Of a stretch of DNA of 64,000 bases, positions 1-13,160 are shown in pieces (position 1 is the first letter of the stretch; every line of letters begins with the position of its first letter). Made by a program: the position numbers and the translations under genes. The stretch spans positions 916,001 through 980,000 of the forward strand of contig JAIGNY010000476.1 in NCBI GenBank assembly GCA_020152595.1, given 5' to 3'. This stretch comes from Chiridota heheva. Lineage: Eukaryota; Echinodermata; Holothuroidea; Apodida; Chiridotidae. Below the pieces are notes generated by a model. The model was not told the origin of the DNA. It saw only the letters and a list, made by a program, of their open reading frames with translations, and did not search any database.

Positions 1-557
1 CAATTTCGAGAAATTTTAAACAAATGTTGTCAATTTTATGTGTTAATAATAACTTATTCTCCCAACTGGGAAACAAGCTGGCAACCGGCAAGAAAAACCA
101 TTTGGGGAGAGGGGATGCCCCAACTTCCTATACCTCTGTCCTGGCCCCCTAATCTAAAACCTATGTCAGGGGCCCTGAACATGTTTTATATGGGGGCTTA
201 AGCCCCTAGAAATGAAAAGCCAGACACGCCCCTGTATTAAGACATGCCCTGTATTGGGAAAGTGGTGGTGGGGGTGTGGAGGCGGGGAGTTACTATAACA
301 GTAAAATATATAGGTAAAATAACATTTCATATTACTATGTATGTACCGATCTTATTTGTTACATAACCGTTTGCCCCCCTCCCCCCACTAATTTGAGGTC
401 TCCTACGGTCCTGATTTAATGTACCGTTTAAAGCACTTTGCATTTGCTAATGTCCCTTCAAAGTCAGGCCATTCCACTTGTATCAAAGTCCTTTGCCCTG
501 TGCATTAAATACACATATAAAACATTCTGCCTCAAGATGAAACTTTAATTAACTAGA
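1..557. other. Intronic sequence with no recognised element
   Basis: No exon, transposon terminus or tandem array is recognised. Positions 60-300 are richer in G and C runs than the surroundings and may be a worn MITE, but no termini are visible. By position this lies in the intron after the 4988-5068 HIP1-like exon. Confidence 0.4.
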
Positions 558-1820
558 AACATGGAATCCCATGTCCCACATGGCATCCCATGTCCCACAT
601 GGCATCCCATGTCCCACATGGCATCCCATGTCCCACATGGCATCCCATGTCCCCATGGCATCCATGTCCCACATGGCATCCCATGTCCCACATGGCATCC
701 CATGTCCCACATGGCATCCCATGTCCCACATGGCATCCCATGTCCCACATGGCATCCCATATCCCACATGGCATCCCATGTCCCACATGGCATCCCATGT
801 CCCACATGGCATCCTATCCCCATGGCATCCCATGTCCCACATGGCATCCCATGTCCCACATAGCATCCCATGTCCCACATGGCATCCCATGTCCCACATG
901 GCATCCCATGTCCCACATGGCATCCCATGTCCCACATGGCATCCCATGCCCCACATGGCATCCCATGTCCCCATGGCATCCCACCCCATGTCCCGCATGC
1001 CAGACCATCCATCCCTTGTCCCACATGGCATTCCACCATATCTCCTACATGGCATTCCACCATATGTCCCACATGGCATTCCGCCATATGTCCCACATGG
1101 CATTCTATCCTATGACCAACATGGCATCCCACCTCATGTCCCACATGGATCCCATCCCATGTACCAATAGTATCCCACCCCATGTCCCACATGACATCCC
1201 ATCCCATCCCTTGTCCCACATGGCATTCCACCATATCTCCCACATGGCATTCCACCATATCTCCCACAAGGCATTCCACCATGTCCCACATGGCATTCCA
1301 CCATATGTCCCACATGGCATCCCACCCAATGACCCACATAGATCCCATCCTATGTCCAACATAAATCCAACCATATGTCCCACATGGCATCCTTCCCTAT
1401 GTCCCACATGTCATCCCTCCCTATGAACCACGTGTCATCCCACCTGATGTCCTGCATCACTGGCTTCTCACCTGATGTCCCACATGGCATCCCACCTGAT
1501 GTCCCACATGGCATCCCACCTTATGCCCCACATTGGATCCCACCTTATGTTCCACATAGCATCCTACCCTGTCACACATAGCATCCCCACTTATGTCACA
1601 CTCTGTGTTACTCGTGGCATCCCACCCCATGTCCCACATGACATCCCACCCCATGCCCCATATGACATCCCACCCCATGTCCCACATGACATCCCATGTC
1701 CTACATGACATCCCATCCCATAGCATTCCATCCTATGTCCCTCATGGCATTCCACCAAATATCCCACATAGCATCTCACCATGTTCCACATGGCATCCCA
1801 CCCCATGTCCCACATGACAT
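558..1820. repeat. 19-bp/24-bp minisatellite array
   Basis: From 558 to about 985 the unit is CATCCCATGTCCCACATGG (19 bp), almost homogeneous. From about 985 to 1820 it is a more diverged unit of about 24 bp with an extra ACC(C/A)-type segment. The unit contains the near-palindrome CATGTCCCACATG. Since 19 is not a multiple of 3, every frame cycles through the same 19-residue peptide, which explains the long apparent ORFs on both strands. Confidence 0.95.
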
Positions 1821-2584
1821 AGGCTCCATAAGAAGTCTTGTCCTAGCTATCACAGTCCTTGACTGAGCACATTCTGTATGAAAGTCTGCCAGTCCATATA
1901 ATAACTTACATGCAAATGACCTGTTGAATAAGAAGAAAACGGCAGAGTCAAATAATCATGCCTGAAATAGCCCTTGGTGCATACCACATGGTATACTTTC
2001 TATCCTATGTCCTGCATGGCCCCCATGCATGTCCCATATGATATCCTTCCCAATGTCCAAATGCAATCACATCCTGTCACACTCCCTGACTGAGCATACT
2101 AAGTACAAAATTCTTGTCAGTTCATATACTGTGGAAACTTTATGCAAATGAACACAATAATAAAGGTGGATTTAATAATCATGCCTGATACAACTGTTGG
2201 TGCCCAAATATTTTTAAGAAGTTTAATGGTTTTAAACCTCCAGTGTTATGAGAGACACTTGAAGATCTCTGAGGATTTTTGGAAAATTATATCATCTTAC
2301 ACTTATCTTTGAACAAAATATCAAATGTTTTGTAGACTTTTTTAGGGAAACTATTTTTCAACCTGTCTTAAGAGTTAAAAACTTTAACATTTAGTAGGAA
2401 AATTTCAGTCTTCTATGAGGATATCTAAAAAATAAAAAATAAACTTTTTTCTGAGGAACACTGAAGAAACTTTAACATTTTTTGAGGAATTCTCAAAAAA
2501 CTAACATTTCTGGGGAAACCTGGCAAAACTGGACGAAATCGCCATTACATAGCTTCGCATTATGCTTCACATACTCACCAAAAA
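558..2584. mobile_element. Composite dispersed element, copy 1: minisatellite plus conserved 3' flank
   Basis: Positions 558-1820 are a tandem array. Positions 1820-2584 are a non-tandem flank that matches 55800-56319 in the same order. Shared landmarks are the CATAGGCTCCATAAGAAGTC junction just after the array, a TTATGCAAAT segment, CTCCAGTG(T/C)TATGAGAGA, and the end segment CGAAATCGCCATTACATA followed by TTCGCATTATGCTTC. Because the array and flank recur together about 54 kb away in the same orientation, this is a mobile unit and not a local satellite. No ORF with protein character, terminal inverted repeats or poly(A) tail was seen, so its class is unknown. A Helitron-like non-autonomous element with an internal minisatellite is one possibility. 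Confidence 0.6.
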
Positions 2585-4987
2585 TCTACTAAAAACAATT
2601 TCAATCTTCTATTAAATCACACATGTAAGGTTAGAGAGGGAAATACATACACAATTTTAAAAATGAGTGTTAGACTTGAAAGTAAATTTGAAAATAAAAA
2701 ACTTTGAAAAGTTTTGGACAACAATGAGACATACTTAAAATGATGCCTTTTGATAAACATTCCTTCTTGTGTAAAATGGTTAAGTTAGCAGACTTAGCAT
2801 ATTCTTCCAAAATCAAGACTGAAACTAAACATATATCATCTTGACTGTTGGATCATATCACTTCACAACTACAATGAAGTAAGCTTTGGTTTCCTGTATG
2901 TTAAGTTCTTTATTATGTATTGTAGTGTTTCTATAAGGAAGAAGATAATCAAATAAAAATAAAAAGTCTTACATTTGAAATACACTATTATGTAAACAGC
3001 ACATCTAAATTTAAGGAATTATAAATAAATTTCAAACATACTTAAAAAGTATTTTTGTCTCAGTACATATTTGAATTTTGAATTTTAAAGCTTTAAGTAT
3101 TAAATTTAATTGCTATTTACTTCTTAAACTTTTGCAATACAGTTCAATCCCCTTGTTGGGTGTATTGTCCTTATTAATTGTCAAGTTTTGTCCTTTTATA
3201 AAAGATTCAGAGATAAAATAGCCTGAGCATCTTGGAACTAAAAAAGAAAGAAATCAAAGAGAAATTTTATCAGATCAAATTAGCTCAAACAAACAGAAGC
3301 ATTTCTAAGGTTCATTTTAAGTGAGATGTAGCCACGGGGATTAAAAGCAGGGGTGCAGGGGGCAGGTGCCACTTTTTGAAACTTATGAAAAAGTTAATAC
3401 TTCCCCCTCTTTCCCTTCCCCCCAATTTTCACCTAAATTATGCAGGACATATGGCAGGCATTTTATTTTGGCCTCCCAACTTTGAAACTTTCCGTACATG
3501 CCCCTCGATTTAGCAAAAGCAATCAATTGAAGTAAAAAAACCCATCTTCTTGGTATTAGTCATGTTCCGTTAACCAAAGAGAACTAATATGAAACATGCA
3601 ATGTATGCACTAGCACAATATTTCATCAATCACAGAGGATGTTTCCATAGTACACATGGCTGAAATTTAACATTCCAAAGTGAACTTCTTTTTTACCGGA
3701 GGTCAAAAGTTCAATTACATGTAATACCTGCAAATGACATGAGATATGAAAACTGCCATATGTCATAAATAATCAGATTGTTATGCTCTATGCAAAAGCA
3801 GGAATGATTCAGAAACAGCTGTCTTTGATTAACTAGTAAATGAAGCACACTCCCTATATAACAAAATGCTTTAATTGTCAAAGAGATAGTTCCTGGATGT
3901 ATTTCCTCTTTTAATTTACAATGTGAAATGAACATTACCAAATTAGAATAAATGTCGTCAGTGTATCAAATATACGGTGATTTATTACTTTCTTTGCTTG
4001 CAATAAGTTCATGAGATGTGTAAATCAGAATTTGGAAACTGCGAATAGGTTTATGGGAATGAGGAGAAAATAAAACTTGTTGGCTAAAATTTGCATCAAA
4101 CACTTTGCAAAATTGTTTAACTCCAAATGTTACAAACTGACATTTCAGTAAAAGTGTACCAGATATTATACCATGTACCAAAAAAATATATTCAGAAACT
4201 GACATTGCCAAATTGGCATTATTAAGCCAATGGGAGATTGTTGGAGAGTTATGATAAAACTTCTTAGTTTATCTTATCTGAATATTCATCTAGTTCAAAA
4301 ATGTCAAAGGTCTGAGTTTCAGAGGCACAGGAAATCTTACTCAAAGTGTAAGACAGCAATACTAACAATGACTTAAAATCAACATTTAATCAAAATGCCA
4401 CCTGCTGTATACAAAAAATTCTGGAACACTGACAATTTCCTGTAAATTCTGGAGGGGTGTGTTTTGTGTCACTGAAAGTTGGAGGATATGACAAATTGTG
4501 AAAGAATTTCCTATCCTGTTTCAGTACAAATATGTCAACCAACCTACTCCACATGTTGACTAGGGAATGCTGTTGACAGGTTTAAACAAAACAGATATGA
4601 TCTATGCTCAAATCTTATTTCATATCAGATCAATCAGAGGGTAGTTTAGCAGAGTAATCCATCATATCATCCACAGAGATACACAGAATATGTTGATGCT
4701 CATATTGATAGTAAAAGAAAATGTTCAGTGTTTTGACTGACATGAAGATTTTGGGGGTCTGGATACCTTAATGAAATGAAAATCAGGTGACACTATATTT
4801 TTTCATATTCATTTGTTAAGAAGTCATAAGATTCAGAAAGTTACTCAAGTGAAGAATGAATCGCCACCTCCCACAAAGGCCATATGGGCCCAGTGGTACA
4901 CCCTCCATAAGTTCCCTGCTTTTTAAGTAAACTGTGGAATAAGCAGCAAATCAGAAAACAAAATATATATATATAAGTTCTTCCTAC
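2585..4987. other. Intronic sequence, nothing recognised
   Basis: AT-rich sequence without a supported exon. I looked on the minus strand for the next ANTH-domain exon of the HIP1-like gene (the segment containing FPGN- and DVNN-like motifs in human HIP1) and did not find it, so that exon probably lies left of the window. A G/C-run patch at 3330-3500 may be a decayed MITE. Confidence 0.4.
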
Positions 4988-5068
4988 CTTCCGATGGAAC
5001 TCTAATTTTGTCTTGAGAAGCGCACAGTACACATCGTTGAGTTTGCCATAACCCTCTTGCAAATGGTG
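4988..5068 (-). CDS. HIP1: HIP1/HIP1R-like ANTH-domain exon (fourth recognised)
   Basis: This is an 81-bp, 27-codon exon in phase 0 at both ends. On the minus strand it is bounded by an acceptor ending CTGAACAG and a donor GTAGGA. It reads HHLQEGYGKLNDVYCALLKT, followed by KLEFHRK. It aligns with the segment of human HIP1 that starts GHLSEGYGQL directly after the SRMW motif. HIP1 family proteins bind clathrin, PIP2 and, through a C-terminal talin-like domain, F-actin at endocytic pits. This piece is a helix of the N-terminal ANTH domain. The preceding exon at 15476-15532 ends in the equivalent of SRMW, so order, strand and phase all agree. Whether the gene is closer to HIP1 or HIP1R cannot be decided here. 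Confidence 0.9.
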
Positions 5069-6179
5069 CTGTTCAGATAAAGTGAGAAGAATTTTTTTAT
5101 TTTTTTTTAAAGGAATGAAGATATTGCATCTTGATTCATATAAAAGTACACTTCTCATGGTCAAAAATCACATGTATTTTACAAATTTATAGAAACCCTG
5201 GTGAAAACAAAGCGTTATATGTATTTTTGACACCTAGAGGCAACCGCAGATAAATTTCAAAAATTAATTGAAACTAATAAACACAGCAAAAACTCCTCTA
5301 ACAAAATCACTTAAATATTGATAACTTTACAGCTTATTGTCTCAAAAAAATTCCTTGACCGGTCACCAGCAAGTCGGATACATACTAGCAATGTCATACT
5401 AGTAATTGATTGGCTTGTGAGTAAATTGTCTAACTATTTTGACCAAATAAAAATGTTCGATTGTATCTTAAGTTAATTGCCATGTTAACATGATATCTGG
5501 CCTTTAAAAAGAATATGGAATTGGAATTCACCATTTAAACAGCTCTCCATCTTCTAATACAAATCCTTTGGTTATTATGTCTCTGCCACAATGTTTTGAA
5601 GAAGGTCTTTTTTAAGACTTTTTCAAACATACCCCTAAACATTTGTTTTGGATGGGAAAGATTTTAAGAATCATTATTGGTTAAATTTTAATTATACAAT
5701 TTCTGTATTCAATTTACTGTCATCAAATTTGCAGTTTTACAAAAAAAATTGCAGCTTCGATCAGATTACTCTTAGTACTCTTCAAGAAGATGATATATAC
5801 AGTACTGATATATACTATTTCAATTTCATAAACTGTATCAAAAATCTATTAACTGCTGCAAGCCAGCCACTCTTAATTCTATTTAAAATGCTGATTCCTT
5901 CTTACTTTCTCAATTTGCTCATTTTATGATCTTCCAAAGCATATTCTTAATCAGCAAGAAACACTTAAAATTTCTTAAAGGAAAATCCGTGTGGTCAAAG
6001 AAGTGATTTGAAATGATACAGGACAATTAGAAGAAACACATGTGACAAACCATGTGATAGCTACTTCCTACATGGAATTATTCAAGTTTCAGCTCTGACA
6101 GAAATGTGTGTACATGGCTGGTTTGACCTCACACCATCACATTCCTCACAGTTTATGTGAATTATAAACATAACTATAA

Positions 6180-6241
6180 TTATTTTTCATAATAATAATA
6201 ATAACAATATAATACTACTAATAATAATACAGATGAGCAAC

Positions 6242-6328
<87 letters not shown>

Positions 6329-6365
6329 GATGCTATTTATATAGCGCTCACTTCTACAATACTAA
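6180..6365. repeat. (TAA)n/(GATAAT)n microsatellite with TTTATATAGCGC tail
   Basis: Imperfect ATA/TAA repeats grade into (GATAAT)n at about 6290-6320. They are followed by GATGCTATTTATATAGCGCT, a sequence typical of the ends of dispersed invertebrate repeats. A related (TTA)n plus TTTATATAGCACC junction lies at 14215-14250. Confidence 0.85.
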
Positions 6366-6853
6366 CTATATATAATCAGTAAGAGATATTTCAATTCTAA
6401 AGAAATGCATTAAATTGTAATAGTGACATCACACTAAAATGACTTAGACTTACTGAATCAGTCACTTTAAAATACAAATTGATGGAATCTTTGAAATTTG
6501 ATATCTTTTAAACAAATCACAATATACTGTGAAAGCAGTGCAAGAAAAATTATTATGGATACCAGGAGTTATTGCTTCCCATATTTAAGACAAGTTTAAG
6601 GTGGTCCCATCAGTCTTTAGAGATAGCCATTGCAGGTGCCCCGAGTGAAATTCGCATTCGCGTTAATCCGGGCACAGGATTTTGTGAGCAATAATAAAAG
6701 TAGTTTTTCACTTTCATGTTTGATTGTCATTTATCATATAAAATACATATACATTTGTTTGACCACAGGAATTTTTCTTAAACCGTTTTTGTCCAATTCA
6801 AGCTGTTTTGTTTCTTCAGTTTGGAAAACTGTTTGACTATAGTGTGCAGATGA

Positions 6854-7384
<531 letters not shown>

Positions 7385-8989
7385 AAATAATACATCAATC
7401 TGTATTTCCTACCACCACATATGCCTACCAACTACAATTAGATTACGTGCTTTACTATGCCTAATAATCAAATATAAAGGTCTTGTATATCAATGAGCAT
7501 TTATTATCCAGTTCATCTTTTGAAAAATATTGAGCTGTTCTGGTTCCAGATCCCTTAGGGATAGATCCATTCATTCCCTTGTATGATAATACACCAGAAA
7601 TACATATAAGAAAAACATTATCAGATTGCAAAAAATTAAAATTCACTCTTTGTAAGCTTTATTTACCCGTGCAAATATAAAATAACCAGTGTTGCAGTAT
7701 TTTATGTCAATTATGCCAACTGATCTTGTAAATAAATAATTAAAAAAACTATACAGGCTATAAGCTCCACAGTTATCTAATTTACTTAATTTGTAAATCA
7801 AAATATTGCTGACCCAGCCCATACAACAAAGTGAGTCACTACAACCACATGTTTAGCCATTTCTAATTGACTGAGGGTCAAAATTATGTGGTAAATCGAA
7901 TTAAGTATAGGTAAGTTGCATTTTATGTACTACAATATATAATTTGTGTACAAGGTATGGAAGCACTCTGAGTTCAGGAATATAGAGAATTACAGGATCA
8001 TCTAAACACAATTTGAGGGTGATGGGCTTGCTGTAATGGTGGGTTGTTGACCAAAGTTTGCAACTCAAAATATGGGATGAGCGGATTGTGGTAATTAATT
8101 AGGACAAACAACTACCTCTCTTATAATTTGAATTACAGCAGGTTATTTTTCATTTTCTCAAAATGTCACAGGAAAGGGTATATTTCTTAAAGAAAACCAA
8201 CATAGATTGCCTGAAATGCTAGAATTTATGATGTGAACATTCAAACTTTTAGCTTTGTAAGATGGGGGAGATAGTGCTCCAGGCTGAACACCCTTTGCCA
8301 CCAATCGCCCACTTTGTGGAATATTTTACTTAACCTTAACCATAAATCACTCTGTGCCCTGCGGCACATAAGGCCATGATGCTTGCCTTCTCTGTTCCTC
8401 TGCAGCTCTCCGTAACTCTGACCAACTTCTCCACCCATATCTATCCCCCTCTTTTGTCACCGTCCTCCTCCATGTCATCTTCAATCTTCCAACTTCCCTT
8501 TGGTGCCCACTCCAATGCTACTCTTACATGACTTGTCACCTCTTGCCTCATCACATGGCCGATCCAATTCCATTTACTGAATTCATCACTAATTCTATTA
8601 CCTTGTTAACTCCATGATCCTCTCATTGCTCACCAATTCTGTCCAAGGAATTCTTAATATCTATCTTAAACACTTCAACTGAAATGCATCTAGACTTTGT
8701 TCTTCTCTCTTTGTCACTTTCCACGCTTCGCTTCCATATAGTAATACTGACCGTATAACTAATGATTTGAACAGTATTATCTTGGTTTGTCTGCCAATTG
8801 CACCATTTGTCCATACTCTCTCAAGGTTCCTGAATGCACATCTTGCCTTTCCTAGTCTATTTTTGATATCTTCTGTTCCACCGCCTTCTTTACTGATTTT
8901 GGCTCCTAAAAATACAAAATCCTCAACGTCTTCCACTGCCTCGTCTCTAATCTTCACTGCTGTCTCTACCCTGGTGTTCATTCTCATGT

Positions 8990-9790
8990 GCTTACATTTC
9001 CTCACATTCATCTTCATACCAATCCTTCCTGCTATCTCTACCATCCTCTCTGTCTTCCACCTCCTCGTCTCCACTCTTCACCGCCATCTCTACCCTGGTC
9101 TTCATTCTCATGTGCCTATATTTCCACACATTCATCTTCATACCAATCCTTCCTGCTATCTCTACCATCCTCTCTGTCTTCCACCTCCTCGTCTCCACTC
9201 TTCACCGCCATCTCTACCCTGGTCTTCATTCTCATGTGCCTATATTTCCACACATTCATCTTCATACCAATCCTTCCTGCTATCTCTACCATCCTCTCTG
9301 TCTTCCACCTCCTCGTCTCCACTTTTCACCGCCATCTCTACCCTGGTCTTCATTCTCATGTGCCTATATTTCCACACATTCATCTTCATACCAATCCTTC
9401 CTGCTATCTCTACCATCCTCTCTGTCTTCCACCTCCTCGTCTCCACTCTTCACCGCCATCTCTACCCTGGTCTTCATTCTCATGTGCCTATATTTCCTCA
9501 CATTCATCTTCATACCAATCCTTCCTGATATCTCTACCATCCTCTCTGTCTTCCACCTCCTTGTCTCCACTCTTCACCGCCATCTCTACCCTGGTGTTCA
9601 TTCTCATGTGCCTATATTTCCACACATTCATCTTCATACCAATCCTTCCTGCTATCTCTACCATCCTCTCTGTCTTCCACCTCCTCGTCTCCACTCTTCA
9701 CCGCCATCGCTACCCTGGTGTTCATTCTCATGTGCCTATATTTCCACACATTCATCTTCATACCAATCTTAGCTGCCATCTCTTTCATCC
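8990..9790. repeat. 124-bp tandem repeat inside LINE A
   Basis: About six and a half copies of a 124-bp unit, very similar to each other; the equivalent start positions (8992, 9116, 9240, 9364, 9488, 9612) are exactly 124 apart. The unit derives from the reverse transcriptase coding region just downstream of motif C, translating on the minus strand as MKMNVWKYRHMRM and neighbours. Since 124 is not a multiple of 3, each copy shifts the frame. Confidence 0.93.
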
Positions 9791-11279
9791 TCTCTGTCTT
9801 CCTGAGGATGTGGTCATGTCTAGCTGAGAGCAAAGCAATATTGTCCATTAGGTTTAGATCTTCGAGTAGTGAAGTAAATCTGCATCTGTTGCCTGTCCTT
9901 TTCACCTACTACCACCTCCATCATCCTACTACCGCCTTCTTCATCATGCAGTCTATTACCAGTGAGAACAGTAAACCACTCATAACACAACCCTGCTTTA
10001 CACCGGATGTTGAACCACTGTCAATTCTCCCCCGTCTACAACTGCACATTCAAAATTGTCACACAGTGATCTTACAATTCTGATAATCTTGTCAGGTATC
10101 CGGTACTCTCTTATGATGCTCCATAAACTTTCATGGTGTAGAGAATTGAATGCTTACTTAACGTCAATAAAATGCACAGACAGAGATGTGTTCCACTTGT
10201 TTGACTGCTCCAGTATGTTATTCAGAATGAAAATCTGTTCTGTGCTACTCCTCTTTGGGCGAAAGCCTGCTTGCTCCTGTCTCAAAACCTACTCCACTTT
10301 CTTCTTCAGTCTATTAATCAGTACACGACCAAATACTTTACTCATCACTGGTAGCAGTGTTACTCCTCTCCAGTTACTACAGTTCGTAAGGTCACCTTTC
10401 TTTGGAATCTTTACGATTAACCCCTTGTTCCATCTTCTAGGTGTAACCTCTTCTGTCCATATTGCATTGAAGAAATGTGTCATTCTTCCTACTGTCGCAT
10501 TCATGTCCGCCTTTAGCATTTCTGTTGTCACTTGGTCTGTTCCTGTGGTCTTCCCATTCTTGGTTTGTCTTAATGCATCCAGCACTTCGTGCCTAGTAAT
10601 CTCTCTTACCTCAACTTCTACTTCTATTTCAATCCTCTCGTCTGTCTCATGCACCCAGTTTGTTGGTTCGTCTCTGTTTAAGACCGAGCTGAAGTAATCT
10701 TTCCACTGTTGTTGTCTTCCCTGTTTGTCATTTATAATATTCCCATTTGTGTCCTTTACACCAGCTGAGTTACTTTTCCATTTCCCAGTAACCTTCTGGG
10801 TTATTGCATAAACATTTTTCATTCTTTATTTTCTGCTGCTTTCTGAGCATCTTGCGCCATTCTGTCCACCCTTTTTATTTTGCCACTTTTTGCGCATCTT
10901 TTCACCTCTCTGTCCTTCATTCTGTGCTGTTGTTTCCACCTCTCTTTTAATCTTTCTGACTGTGCTATAAATCTTCTTTGTGATCTTTCTCCATTTATCT
11001 GCTTTTTTCCATTTTTCCGCAGTTACCCAAGCTTTTCTTGTTCTCTTTGTGTATCCTACCGTCTTCTCAGCTACTTCCACATATGCTTTCTCCAATCCTT
11101 TACACCAGTCTTCTTGTCTCCACTTTCAGGGCATCATATCTGTTCCTAACTTCCACATTGTATCTCTCTCATTTGCATATCCTTGACTTTCTCAATAGCT
11201 AACTTTGGCTTCCCCTTTGACCTATTCACGTATCTATTCAATTTCAATCTGACCTTGGTTCATATCAGACAATAGTCAC

Positions 11280-11815
11280 TCCTCTCTGTACCCTTGTATC
11301 CAGTACTGACCTCTTCATATTCCGTTTTACTAGTACATGATCAATTTGGTTCTTCACTCTACCATTTGGCGCTATCCACGTTGTTTTGTGTATCTTGATT
11401 ACTGTCCTCATTGTACCCTCTCTGTACCCTTGTATCCAGTACTGATGTCTTTATATTCCGTTCTACTAGTACATGATCAATTTGGTTCTTCTCTGCCATT
11501 TGGCGCTATCCACTTTGTTTTGTGTATGATCTCGTGCTTGATTACTGTCCCCATTGTACCATCTCTGTACCCTTGTATCCAGTACTAACGTCTTCATTTT
11601 CCGTTATACTAGTACATGATCAATTTGGTTCTTCGCTCTGCCATTTGGCACTACCCATCACCATTGTACTCTCTCTAAACCCTTGTATCCAGAGCTGACA
11701 TCTTCACATTCTGTTTTACTAGTACATGATCAATTTGGTTCTTCACTCTGCCATTTGGCACTATCCACGTTGTTTTGTGTATGTTCTCGAGCGTGATTAC
11801 TGTCCCCATTGTACT
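11280..11815. repeat. 110-143-bp tandem repeat of endonuclease segment in LINE A
   Basis: The segment around TAGTACATGATCAATTTGG, the antisense of the endonuclease NQIDHVLV motif, recurs at 11331, 11467, 11610 and 11720. The spacings are 136, 143 and 110 bp. This is a second, independent tandem expansion within the same LINE copy. Confidence 0.88.
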
Positions 11816-12188
11816 GTTACAGCATATTTTGATTGATACATTGAGTTTGGAAAACCACAGAAAAAGGCTGGTCACATTTTGTGTATCTTAAAGGGTACAC
11901 AGATGATATGATATGATAGGAAATGCAATCGATCTTGACACTGACTGTCACTACACAGGCTCCATGTAAATATCGTATGTCCCAGAGGTAAACTTGATAA
12001 AAAAGGAATTCGTAATTCACTTAAAAATATTGTAATTTCATTACACTACAAATAGTAGTTGGAGATTTTTTATTTTAGTAAATAGTAATAACCTGGAATT
12101 ACTTTTTATTGTAGATTGATGTTTATTTTGCATCATAATAATAATCATGGTCTTATGGTAAGATAAAATTTATTACAATATTGAAATT

Positions 12189-12345
12189 TTGTTTGTTTGT
12201 TTGATGAGAGCTTAAAGCCACTACGACAGCGAGGGTGAAATTGTACCTGAGAGGTCAGATCATTCCAGAGGCAGGAAGAAAAGAAAACAGGGGGAGATTG
12301 AGAGAAACACAGGAACTAAAAGCCTGAAAACTGGGATTGAAAAAA
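12189..12345 (-). mobile_element. LINE 3' tail, RNase H-type family
   Basis: It begins with a (TTTG)n run, a (CAAA)n tail read on the minus strand, followed by CACTACGACAGCGAGGGT and flank. This closely matches the 3' UTRs at 16497-16650 and 57905-58060. Only about 150 bp of the 3' end is present, as expected from early termination of target-primed reverse transcription. Confidence 0.8.
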
Positions 12346-13160
12346 GAGCAATATATATTATTTATATATTTCTCCTAAGACCGATATATTATTTTGCAGA
12401 GGTAAAAGCCTTTTCATTTTCAAGATAAAAACAGATGTTTCAATGTGCGAAAAATGTCATGAGATTTGAGTGTATTTTATTGTCTATTTACATTATGAAA
12501 CAAAACATAAACAGCAGAAAGTGCATCATGTAATGTTTATGAGCAATTGGAAAAATATGTCACTTAAAATACCGAAGTTCACTCATATTTCTTGTGTGAT
12601 TCCCATTGGGGCTCTAAAATTTCTGCTTCTGGGAAACTTGAAGGTGCAAAAACCTAAGTTTACCAGGATATCAACATCTCCCTGATCTTACTGTCTGCAT
12701 GAATGTTGTAATGCCATCTGTAGCATTTAGAACTTGTCATTCCTTGTCTAATAACAAAACGAATTGATGTGTACATTAATACGTGCAATAAATTCACATA
12801 GCAAGAAATGAGGCTTTGTCAGAATTTTTAGGGGAAATATAATATTGCTTTTAGGATACAAAGTGAACATGCAAGGCTAGAGATCTATGGAGAGGAAACA
12901 GTTTTAATTGTTGATAGAGTTTAGGTTTCCTATTGAAAATCCATCAAAACTGCAGTCATATATTACACAAATTCTGCAGAGTACTCATCAATTTTAGAGG
13001 CGGCAAAAAGTAATTTAATAAAAGGGCTGTAATTTCCCACAAGGGGATGAATGACATCATGGGCATGGAAGGAGTTGATGAAAGAGAAAACAATGGCGAG
13101 AGGTTATGTGAGTTCTGCGAGGTGAATGGAATACAGGGACAGTATTCATGTACAAATTCA

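Larger units (their letters stand above)
8251..11815 (-). mobile_element. RTE-like non-LTR retrotransposon (LINE A), 5'-truncated and decayed
   Basis: Protein remnants run in LINE order on the minus strand. The end of an APE endonuclease (NQIDHVLV) lies at about 11300-11815 and a linker at 10826-11100. The reverse transcriptase N-terminal palm (PKKGDLTNCSNWRGVTLLP) is at 10289-10822. A mutated motif C is at about 9810-9860, where the usual FADD has become LMDN. The thumb/C-terminal region with LLYGSEAWKVTKRE is at 8661-9074. The last codons and 3' UTR reach about 8251. The family resemblance is to RTE-type elements. Two internal segments are tandemly expanded (9000-9790 and 11280-11815), and frameshifts are common, so it is dead. 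The first half of the endonuclease is missing, as expected for 5' truncation. Confidence 0.85.

Noticed and set aside
545..1426. Long ORFs rich in His-Gly-Met and Cys-Pro on both strands
   Set aside because: Pure products of the 19/24-bp tandem unit; open in all frames and on both strands, with no start context or domain.
3130..3240. Possible minus-strand exon after a TTTCTTTTTTAG acceptor
   Set aside because: It meets a stop soon after and does not resemble the HIP1 segment expected at this point.
9000..9790. Regular 124-bp spacing, considered as a CRISPR-like array
   Set aside because: Repeats are head-to-tail without variable spacers, encode LINE protein sequence, and the genome is eukaryotic. 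The same reasoning excludes the other arrays.
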